DNA from: Fibrobacterota bacterium
GTDB taxonomy: Bacteria > Fibrobacterota > Chitinivibrionia > Chitinivibrionales > FEN-1185
Length of the DNA stretch: 64,000 nt
Direction of reading: 5' to 3'
NCBI GenBank assembly: GCA_003165595.1
Contig: PLWQ01000012.1
Coordinates: forward strand, 479,390 to 543,389
Made by a program: the position numbers and the translations under genes. Every line of letters starts with the position of its first letter. The stretch's first letter is position 1. Shown here in pieces: positions 25,963-34,063 of this stretch. A model generated the notes under the pieces. The model was given only the letters and a program-made list of their open reading frames with translations. It did not search any database and was not told where the DNA came from.

Positions 25963-28900
25963 ATGAGTAGGAGTCGCCTGCACGTACGCGAAATCGTGTC
26001 TTCCATGATGCTGCTGTTTACCGTAACCCTCGCATTTTCCGACGAGACCTTCGACAAACTTATGGAGCAGAAGAACTACTCCGACGCGCTCTCCTATGCC
26101 GACAAGAAGATTCCCACCTCCGCGCGCGATGCGGTCTTGTGGGTCAAGATAGGCAAGGCAAACCTCGAACTCGGACTCACGGAAAAAGCCCTCGCCTGCT
26201 ATCTTGTCGCGACGCGCATGGACTCAAAGAATTACGAAGCATACCTTGGCACCGCGAAGGTCTACAATTCCATGAACCAGCCTGCCAATGCGGCGCCCGC
26301 GGCAAAGAAGGCGCTCGATGTTAACTTTACCGCAGATGCGAGCTGGGAATTTGCCCGCGCGTGCATTGCCCTGGGCAAACCCGCCGAGGCGAAGAAAGCG
26401 CTCGAAAAAGTCGTTGAAGCCGACCCGGCCAACATTTCCGCGGTCAAGGAACTCGGTCTTATTTACTACAACGAAAAATCATACCCCAAGGCGCTCGAAC
26501 TGCTGAAGGCCGTGTATGCAAAGCAGCCTGACGGCGCCCTGGCCCTCAAGATTGGCGCGGCAAGCCCGCCCGATTCGGCCATAGTCTATCTCAAGCTTGC
26601 AAAAGACAAGAAGCCTACATCGGTTGAGGCCAGCTACGAACTCGCAAAAATCTACTACACCACCCAGAAATTCGGCGAGGCCGCCGAGGAGTTCGATGCC
26701 TCGTCGTCGGACAGCAAGTTCGGAGCGCAGGAATATTACATGTGGGCCGTATCGCTCGCCAAGGCGAGCGCCCCCGCGGAAAAGATCGCAAAAGTCTACC
26801 AGTCCTTTCTTGACAAAGTGGGACCATCAAAATCGAAAGAGGCCCTGGAAGCCCACCGCGTCGTGGGCGCCCAGCTGCTCGAAAAGAAGGACTACCAGGG
26901 AGCGCTCGCCCATTTCCAGGCCATCTACGCGGCCGACTCCACGGGCAAGATCGTTCCGGACATCAATTTCTCTCTCGCCGCGTGCTACGAAGGTCTCGAT
27001 CTGCCGAAAAAGGCGATTCCCCACCTCGAAAAAGAACTGGCGGTCAACGCGAACAACGTGGAAGCCTATGCGAAACTCGGTGACTTGTACACAAAGTCCG
27101 GGCAGTCCGAAAAGGCCAAGGTGGTGTATGAGAAAATGCTGGCGCTTAACCCGAACAACCCGAAAATCCAGATGGCGCTGGGTGAATTCAACCTCAAGTC
27201 GAAGCGGTATCAGGACGCGCTCAAGTACTTCCAGAAAAGCTACACCCTCGAACGGTCGGCGCCCGCGGCTCAGGGTATGGCCCTTTCGGCGTTCGCCCTC
27301 AACCAGCCCGACATGGCGCGCGACGCGGCAGAATCTGCGCTGCATCTCGACGCAACGCTCTGGGAGCCGCGCGTGGTGCTGTCCACGATTTACATGAAGG
27401 ACAAGAACTATAAGGACGCCCGGGACCAGTTCGAGTTCATGGTTCGCAAACAGCCCGGCAACAAGGAATACTGGCTCCAGCTCGCCGCGTGCTACGAGCA
27501 GCTCAACGAGCCTCAGCGGCTTGCCGAGATAGACAGGAAGATACTGTCTCTGGACTCCCGCAATATTCCCTCGCGCCAGCGCCTTGCCAGGTTCGCACTC
27601 TCCGAGGGCGACACCAAGGCGGCGCTCGAACAATTCAAGGAACTTGCGTTGCTGTCGCCCAAGGATCCGGAGGTGTTCAAGAATCTGTACGAAATTTCGC
27701 TCAAGCTGGGCAATACTGCCGACGCGGCGGCCTATCTAAGAACGTACGTTGCGCTCAAGCCCAACAATGCGGAATCCCAGAAGGCGTTGGGCGACCTCCT
27801 GTACGAGAAAAAAGACATGGCCGGAGCGCTTGCTGCCTATCGCGCGGTTGTCAAAATCGACCCCGCGGCCAAGGGTGTGTACAAGCGCTATGCCGACTTG
27901 TTAGGGCCGGCGCCGCAGGACCCCACCGAGCTGACCGCGGCGCTTAGCGGCGCGATCTCCACCGCCGAAGCCGATGCGCAGACCTACGCCCAGCTCGGGG
28001 CCATTTACCTCAAACAGGGCCTGTGCCCAAAAGCTATCGAGATGCTCGATAAATCGGTGCAGCTCGATCCGAGAAATACCACTGTTCTCTCCATGCTCGC
28101 CCACTGCCAGGCAAAAACCGGCAATGCCAAGGAAGCAATTGTGTCGTACGAGCAGGCGATCGCCATGAACGACAAAGCCGTCGACGAGCTGCGCGCACTG
28201 GGCGACCTGTATGAGCAGGAGAACAAGACCGCCCAGGCGATTGGCGTTTACAAAAGATACCTCGCCAAAAAGCCGGGCGAACATCATATCGCCAAACTCG
28301 TCGCCGACTACGAATTCGGCCAAAAGAACTACGAGGAAGCCCTCAAGTACTATGCCATGGTGAGCGGCACCGAAGCACGAGAAGCGGAGTTCTTGTTCCG
28401 CTACGGCCAGTCGGCCTACTTTGCAAAAGACAATAAGAAAGCAAAGGAGATCCTCATCCAGCTCTCGCTCCTTACCCCGAAGAACGCCGAAGTTTACCGG
28501 CTGCTGTTCGATATCACGTCCAAAGACAGCGCCACGAGGGGCGAGGCTTCGGTCTATCTCCAGAAATACGCGGCGCTCAAGCCCGGCGATGCCGAAGCGC
28601 AGAAGAACCTCGGCGACATGATGTACGAAATGAAGAACCAGGCCGGGGCGCTCGCCGCGTATCGTTCGGCGCTCGCCGCCGATCCGTCGCTCAAGGGATT
28701 TTACAAGCGGTACGTGGAACTCGTGGGCGCACGGGGCACACCCGAGGAACTCGTGAAGGCGCTTACCGGCGCCATCGCCGCCGGTGAAGCCGACGCGGCC
28801 ATGTATGGCTCGCTCGGTAACGTGTACCAGAAGCAGGCCGCGTATGCAAAGGCAATCGACATGTACCAGAAGGCGCTGGCCATTGACCCAAAGAACGTTG

Positions 28901-31900
28901 CGGACCTCTCGGCGATAGCCCAGTGCCAGGCAAAAAGCGGCAGCGTCAACGATGCCGTGATCTCCTACGAGCAGGCCATTGCCATGAACGACAAGGCGGT
29001 GGACGAATACCGGGCTCTCGGCGACTTGTACCTGCAGCAGAAGAAGACGAGCCAGGCCGTCAGTGTTTACGAAAAGTATCTGGCCAAAAAACCGGCCGAC
29101 CGCCGTATCGCAAAGATCATCGCCGACTACGAATACAGCCAGAAGAATTACGACGAAGCAATCAAATATTTCGCCATGATTGCGACCGCAGAGACCACCG
29201 ATTCCGATCTGCTTTTCCGGTACGCCCAGGCGTGCTATTTGGTGAAAGACTACAAGAAGGCAAAGGAGCTCTTTGCGGCTCTCGCCGTGCTCACGCCGAA
29301 AAATGCCGACGTCTACCGGACTCTCTACGAAATAACTTCCAAGGACAATGCGGCACGCACCGAGGCTGCCTCGTACTTGCAGAAATACGCGGCGCTCAAG
29401 CCCGGCGACGCCGAAGCGCAGAAAAATCTCGGCGACATGCTTTACGAGTCCAAGAATCAGGTGGGAGCGCTCGCCGCCTACCGGACCGCCCTGGCGGCCG
29501 ATCCTGCCATCAAGGGGTTTTACAAACGCTATGTTGAGCTTGTGGGCATGCGGGGCACGGCCGAAGAGCTTGTAAAGGCTCTCACCGGAGCGGTTGCAGC
29601 CGGCGAAGCCGACGCAGCCATGTACAGCTCGCTGGGCACCGTGTACCAGAAGCAAGGCTCCTACGCAAAAGCCATCGACATGTACCAGAAGTCGTTGCAG
29701 ATCGACCCCAAGAACGTCTCCATCCTTTCGGCAGTGGCCCAGTGCCAGGCGAAAAGCGGTAAGACGGACGATGCGGTGATTTCCTACGAGCAGGCCGTTG
29801 CAATGAACGATAAAGCGGTCGACGAGTACAGGGCGCTGGGTGAGCTGTACGCGAAGCAGAACAAGACGAGCCAGTCGATCGCCATGTACAAGAAATACCT
29901 GGAAAAGAAACCGGGCGACTTCGCAATTGCAAAGGCTGTGGGCGACTACTCCTTTAGCCAGAAAAATTACGATGATGCGCTCAAATATTACGGCTTGGTC
30001 GGCGGTGCCGAAGCCAGAAACGCGGATTTTCTTTTCCGCTATGGTCAGGCATGCTACCTGGCAAAGAATTACAAGAAAGCAACCGAGGTGCTCAACCGGC
30101 TGGCGCTCATCACGCCGCTCAACGCCGAGGTTTACAAGACGCTGTACGACATCGCCGAGGAAAGCGGCGCATCGAAAGTGGAAGCGGCATCGTACCTCAA
30201 GAAATATGTTTCTGTCAAGCCGACAGATGCCGCGGCCCAGAAGAACCTCGGCGATCTTCTGTACGAACAGAAGAACTTCGACGCGGCCCTGGCAGCCTAC
30301 CAGGCCGCGCTCAAAGCCGATCCGTCCATCAAGGGATTCTACAAACGGTATGTTGAGATCGTGTCGACAAAGGGCGTTGCAAAAGACGTTGTTACAGCCA
30401 TGAAAGGCGCCATTGCCGCCGGCGAGGCCGATGCGCAGATGTACGAAACGATCGGAACCATCAATCAAAAGGCGGGCGCATGCGTCAAGGCCATCGAATA
30501 TTTCCAGAAATCGCTGCAGCTCGATCCGAAGAACACGCGCCTGCTGTCGGCGCTCGGTCAATGCCAGGCGAAAAACGGCAACACCAACGACGCGGTGGTG
30601 TCGTACGAACAGGCCGTCGCCATGAACCCCGACGCGGTCGACGACTACAAGACCCTCGGCGACCTGTACATGCAGCAGCAGAAGACGAGCCAGGCGATGT
30701 CGATGTACCGGAAGTATCTCGAAAAGCGGCCCGCCAACTACAAGGTTGCGCTCACGGTTGCCGACTATCTCAACGGCCAGAAGAACTACGACGAAGCAAC
30801 CAAGTACTACGGCATGGTCGGCGGCACCGATGCCAAGGGCTCCGAGTTCCTGTTCAAGTATGCCCAGGCGTGTTACAATTCCAAGAATTTCAAGAAGGCG
30901 TCGGAGGTTCTCCTCCAGCTTGCCAAGCTCACGCCGCTCAATGCCGAAGTGTTCAGGATGCTGTACGATATCTCGTCGAAGGAAAGCGGCAACAAGAAGG
31001 AATCTTCCGGGTATCTCAAGAAATACCTGAGTCTCAAGCCCGCCGATGCGTCGGCGCAAAAGAGCTTGGGTGATATGCTCTACGAAGAGAAGAACACCGC
31101 TGGCGCGCTTGCCGCGTACGAAGCGGCGCTCAAAGCCGATCCGGAAGTCAAGGGATTTTACAAACGCTATGTTGAGCTGGTGACCGCCGGCGGCGTTCAG
31201 GAATCCATCGTCAAGGCGCTCAAAGGCGCGATTGCCGCAGGCGAAGCCGACGCGGCCATGTATGCCACGCTCGGCGGGGTGTACAAGGCATCGGCGAATT
31301 ATCCCAGGGCGATCGAAATGTACGGCAAAGCGCTGCAGCTTGACCCGCGCAACACCGATGCCCTTTCGTCGCTTGCCCTGTGTCAGGCAAAGAGCGGCAA
31401 CGTAAAGGACGCCACGATTTCCTACGAACAGGTCGTTGCGCTCAATCCGCAGGACATCAAACAGTACAAGATGCTTGCGGACCTATACATGAAACAGAAC
31501 AAGACCGATCAGGCAATGAACATGTACAAGAAATGCCTTGAGAAGAACCCGAGTGATTACAAGACGGCAATGACGGTCGGCGAATATGAGTACAAGACCA
31601 AGGACTACGACGAAGCGGTAAAGTACCTGGGCATGGTGACCGGCGCCGATGCCAAGACCTCGGCGTATCTGCTGCTCTACGGGCAGGCCTGCTACAAGAG
31701 CAAGGGCTGCACCAAAGCGGCGGAGATTTTCCGCCAGCTCGCCATCCTCGCTCCCACTAACCCTGACGTGTTCAAGACGCTGTACGAAATTTCGGCAAAA
31801 GCCGGTAATACCGCGGATGCAGCCATGTACCTCAAGAAGTACGTTGCGCTCGATCCTTCCGATGCAGCGGCGCAGAAGAGCCTCGGCGACATGCTTTACG

Positions 31901-33759
31901 AACAAAAGGAAATGACCGGAGCGCTCAATTCCTATCGCGCTGCGCTCAAGGCCGATCCCTCCGTCAAGGGAATCTTCAAGCGCTACTGTGAGCTGGTGAT
32001 GACGCGCGGAACGCCGGAGGAGATCAGCAAGGCCCTTGCAGGCGCGGTTGCAGCGGGCGAAGCCGACGGAGCCATGTACTCATCGCTCGGCGCGATCTAT
32101 CAGAAGCAGGGTTCTTACGCAAAAGCCGTTGCCATGTACCAGAAGGCGCTGTCGCTTGACCCGCGCAATGTTGGCGTGCTCTCGTCCCTGGCGCTATGCC
32201 AGGCGAAAAACGGCGACGTGAACGACGCCGTCATATCATATGAGCAGTCGGTTGCGATGAACCCGGACGCCACCTCCGATTATAAGGCGCTCGGTGACCT
32301 TTATACAAAGCAGAACAAGGCCTCGCAGGCGCTGTCGATGTACAAGAAATATCTCGAAAAGAACCCGAAAGACGCGACGGTTGCGCGTTCGGTGGGCGAA
32401 GCGGCGTTTGCCGCAAAGAACTACGAGGAAGCCGTCAAATACCTTGCCCTGGTAACCGGCGAAGCCGCCAGAACGCTGGACTTCATCTTCGTGTACGGCC
32501 AGTCGTGCTATTACAGCAAAGACTACAAGAAGGCAATAGAGCTTTTCGAGCGGTTCCGGGAAATCAACTCCAAGCTTACGCAGAAGCATTCCGGCACGGT
32601 CACGGTCATGAAACTGCTCGGCGACGCGTACGATAAGTCGGCCAACGCGGAGAAGGCGCTCGAGGTTTACTCGATCTACACCAAGCTTTCCGGCGTTCAC
32701 GATCCCGAGGCATCGCTCCGCAAGGCGCAGCTCACCGAAGCCTCGAATCCGGCCGCTGCCGCCAAGATGTACGAAGAAAACACTGTTTTGTATCCGAAAG
32801 ACTACAAGAGCTTCCTGGCTGCCGGACTCTACTATGCCAAGCAGAAGGCAACCCTCGACAAGGCGCTTGCCCTGCTCAAGAAGTGCTCTGCCCTGGCAGA
32901 CACCATCCCGGCCATGTGGTTTGAAATGGGCCAGGTCTACGACAAGCTCGGCAAAGACAAAGACGAACTCGACGCGTTCAGGAAGTTCATCCAGCTCGAT
33001 CCGGAGAACGCCGAAGCTGCCGGCAAAATCGGTGAGCTGCTGATCGCCAAGCACAAATACAACGACGCCATGATGTTCCTGGAAACCGCCAACGCCCTCA
33101 AACCGAACGATCCCAAGTACATGGTTCCACTTGCGCAGGGTTATATCCAGACCGACCGTTCAAAGGACGCCCTGGATCTTCTGGAAAAGGCCGACAAGCT
33201 GAAACCGGAGGACGAGACTATTAAGATAACCCTGTTCGACCTGTACAAATCCACCGGGCAATCCAAGAAGGCTCTTGACGTTATGCAACAGATCGTGCAG
33301 AAGAAGCGCGACAACAAGACGCTGCTCAAGTACGCGGATGCCTTGTACCTCTCCGGCTCCTATGCCACAGCCGAAAGCACTATCAAAGACATCACCGCCA
33401 CCGATCCGGAAAATATTCCGGCACTCATGCTGTACGGCCAGATCCAGTCGATCCAGGGAAAGTGGGACGACGCGGTGGAGACCTACAAGGAAATTTCCTA
33501 TATCAATCCGAACTATGCTCCGGCCATGTACGAGCGCGCCGAAGTGTACCTCAACCAGTCAAAGCTTCCGTGGGCGAAGACGTTCTACGAACGTGCGCTT
33601 AAGGCCGATCCGAATTACGCGCTTGCCGAACTGGGGCTTGCCAAGCTCGCGAAAGTCCAGAAAAACATGGCCGATTACCAGATTCATCTCGACAAGGCGC
33701 TCAAGATGGACCCGACAAACAAAGAAATTCAGGAAGAAGCCGGCAAGAAGAAGAAGTAG
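25963..33759 (+). CDS. giant secreted TPR protein with six tandem ~273-residue super-repeats
   Basis: This 2598-residue protein starts at an ATG with AAGGAG about seven bases upstream. A signal sequence (SSMMLLFTVTLAFSDETF) is followed almost entirely by tetratricopeptide repeats, for example EKALACYLVATRMDSKNYEA and DDAVETYKEISYINPNYAPA. About residues 560-2200 are six copies of one larger unit, each about eight TPRs long. Landmarks in each copy are LGD(M/L)xYE, then (L/I)KG(F/V/I)(Y/F)KRY, EADAxMY, LDPxN, CQAKxGN and YExAxxYxxM. The product should be a long superhelical scaffold, probably periplasmic and soluble since no other membrane segment is seen. It is monocistronic, with a strong terminator after the stop. 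Its partners are unknown; large TPR proteins of this sort often organise envelope or secretion assemblies. Confidence 0.9.
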   Translation: MSRSRLHVREIVSSMMLLFTVTLAFSDETFDKLMEQKNYSDALSYADKKIPTSARDAVLWVKIGKANLELGLTEKALACYLVATRMDSKNYEAYLGTAKVYNSMNQPANAAPAAKKALDVNFTADASWEFARACIALGKPAEAKKALEKVVEADPANISAVKELGLIYYNEKSYPKALELLKAVYAKQPDGALALKIGAASPPDSAIVYLKLAKDKKPTSVEASYELAKIYYTTQKFGEAAEEFDASSSDSKFGAQEYYMWAVSLAKASAPAEKIAKVYQSFLDKVGPSKSKEALEAHRVVGAQLLEKKDYQGALAHFQAIYAADSTGKIVPDINFSLAACYEGLDLPKKAIPHLEKELAVNANNVEAYAKLGDLYTKSGQSEKAKVVYEKMLALNPNNPKIQMALGEFNLKSKRYQDALKYFQKSYTLERSAPAAQGMALSAFALNQPDMARDAAESALHLDATLWEPRVVLSTIYMKDKNYKDARDQFEFMVRKQPGNKEYWLQLAACYEQLNEPQRLAEIDRKILSLDSRNIPSRQRLARFALSEGDTKAALEQFKELALLSPKDPEVFKNLYEISLKLGNTADAAAYLRTYVALKPNNAESQKALGDLLYEKKDMAGALAAYRAVVKIDPAAKGVYKRYADLLGPAPQDPTELTAALSGAISTAEADAQTYAQLGAIYLKQGLCPKAIEMLDKSVQLDPRNTTVLSMLAHCQAKTGNAKEAIVSYEQAIAMNDKAVDELRALGDLYEQENKTAQAIGVYKRYLAKKPGEHHIAKLVADYEFGQKNYEEALKYYAMVSGTEAREAEFLFRYGQSAYFAKDNKKAKEILIQLSLLTPKNAEVYRLLFDITSKDSATRGEASVYLQKYAALKPGDAEAQKNLGDMMYEMKNQAGALAAYRSALAADPSLKGFYKRYVELVGARGTPEELVKALTGAIAAGEADAAMYGSLGNVYQKQAAYAKAIDMYQKALAIDPKNVADLSAIAQCQAKSGSVNDAVISYEQAIAMNDKAVDEYRALGDLYLQQKKTSQAVSVYEKYLAKKPADRRIAKIIADYEYSQKNYDEAIKYFAMIATAETTDSDLLFRYAQACYLVKDYKKAKELFAALAVLTPKNADVYRTLYEITSKDNAARTEAASYLQKYAALKPGDAEAQKNLGDMLYESKNQVGALAAYRTALAADPAIKGFYKRYVELVGMRGTAEELVKALTGAVAAGEADAAMYSSLGTVYQKQGSYAKAIDMYQKSLQIDPKNVSILSAVAQCQAKSGKTDDAVISYEQAVAMNDKAVDEYRALGELYAKQNKTSQSIAMYKKYLEKKPGDFAIAKAVGDYSFSQKNYDDALKYYGLVGGAEARNADFLFRYGQACYLAKNYKKATEVLNRLALITPLNAEVYKTLYDIAEESGASKVEAASYLKKYVSVKPTDAAAQKNLGDLLYEQKNFDAALAAYQAALKADPSIKGFYKRYVEIVSTKGVAKDVVTAMKGAIAAGEADAQMYETIGTINQKAGACVKAIEYFQKSLQLDPKNTRLLSALGQCQAKNGNTNDAVVSYEQAVAMNPDAVDDYKTLGDLYMQQQKTSQAMSMYRKYLEKRPANYKVALTVADYLNGQKNYDEATKYYGMVGGTDAKGSEFLFKYAQACYNSKNFKKASEVLLQLAKLTPLNAEVFRMLYDISSKESGNKKESSGYLKKYLSLKPADASAQKSLGDMLYEEKNTAGALAAYEAALKADPEVKGFYKRYVELVTAGGVQESIVKALKGAIAAGEADAAMYATLGGVYKASANYPRAIEMYGKALQLDPRNTDALSSLALCQAKSGNVKDATISYEQVVALNPQDIKQYKMLADLYMKQNKTDQAMNMYKKCLEKNPSDYKTAMTVGEYEYKTKDYDEAVKYLGMVTGADAKTSAYLLLYGQACYKSKGCTKAAEIFRQLAILAPTNPDVFKTLYEISAKAGNTADAAMYLKKYVALDPSDAAAQKSLGDMLYEQKEMTGALNSYRAALKADPSVKGIFKRYCELVMTRGTPEEISKALAGAVAAGEADGAMYSSLGAIYQKQGSYAKAVAMYQKALSLDPRNVGVLSSLALCQAKNGDVNDAVISYEQSVAMNPDATSDYKALGDLYTKQNKASQALSMYKKYLEKNPKDATVARSVGEAAFAAKNYEEAVKYLALVTGEAARTLDFIFVYGQSCYYSKDYKKAIELFERFREINSKLTQKHSGTVTVMKLLGDAYDKSANAEKALEVYSIYTKLSGVHDPEASLRKAQLTEASNPAAAAKMYEENTVLYPKDYKSFLAAGLYYAKQKATLDKALALLKKCSALADTIPAMWFEMGQVYDKLGKDKDELDAFRKFIQLDPENAEAAGKIGELLIAKHKYNDAMMFLETANALKPNDPKYMVPLAQGYIQTDRSKDALDLLEKADKLKPEDETIKITLFDLYKSTGQSKKALDVMQQIVQKKRDNKTLLKYADALYLSGSYATAESTIKDITATDPENIPALMLYGQIQSIQGKWDDAVETYKEISYINPNYAPAMYERAEVYLNQSKLPWAKTFYERALKADPNYALAELGLAKLAKVQKNMADYQIHLDKALKMDPTNKEIQEEAGKKKK
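27640..32554 (+). repeat. six tandem intragenic repeats, period 816-822 bases
   Basis: The codons for the Gly-Asp of the LGD(M/L)xYE landmark begin at 27790, 28612, 29431, 30250, 31069 and 31885. Spacing is therefore 822, 819, 819, 819 and 816 bases, always a multiple of three. Copies two and three are nearly identical in DNA around the landmark (GCGCTCAAGCCCGGCGA shared), which suggests recent duplication or gene conversion. Confidence 0.9.
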
Positions 33760-33782
33760 CGGTCCGGCGTACGTTTGTTTTG

Positions 33783-33823
33783 AAAGGGCTCCTTGTACTG
33801 TTGACAAGGAGCCCTTTCTTTTT
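33783..33823 (+). terminator. Rho-independent terminator of the TPR gene
   Basis: A perfect 14-base-pair stem (AAAGGGCTCCTTGT / ACAAGGAGCCCTTT) with a seven-base loop is followed by CTTTTT. It lies 24 bases after the stop codon. Confidence 0.93.
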
Positions 33824-34004
33824 GACGCGCGAGTAAGCAACCGTGTTGCACGCGCAGTGCATTGCGCGCGCGGTTCTTCCATTTCGCCGGCAGTAGGCTT
33901 GCTGCAATCGGGCAGGCGAAACGCCGCGCCTGCTCGCAGGGTGCCGTCGCGTTCTTGTCGGCTTTGTCGTTGAGGCCAAACCAGGCAACATGCAAAGCCA
34001 AAAC

Positions 34005-34035
34005 AGGAAAGGCATCCCGGCGGGATGCCTTTCCT
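34005..34035 (-). terminator. terminator of the GH2-like gene (stem symmetrical, may act both ways)
   Basis: A 14-base-pair stem (AGGAAAGGCATCCC / GGGATGCCTTTCCT) with a three-base loop lies 28 bases beyond the GH2-like stop. On the minus strand it runs into GTTTTGG, a short T tract. Confidence 0.8.
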
Positions 34036-34063
34036 TCCAGTAAGACTCGAACTCTCGCCAGCG

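Larger units (their letters stand above)
33760..34063. other. intergenic between convergent TPR and GH2-like genes
   Basis: It holds the two terminators listed separately and a GC-rich palindromic patch near 33850-33890 (GCGCAGTGCATTGCGC). No gene is supported. Confidence 0.5.

Noticed and set aside
27901-31059. 1052-codon open frame on the minus strand under the TPR gene
   Set aside because: It mirrors the repeat structure of the plus-strand gene, has no recognisable domain and no ribosome binding site. The plus strand encodes clear TPRs, so it is an antisense shadow of GC-rich codons.
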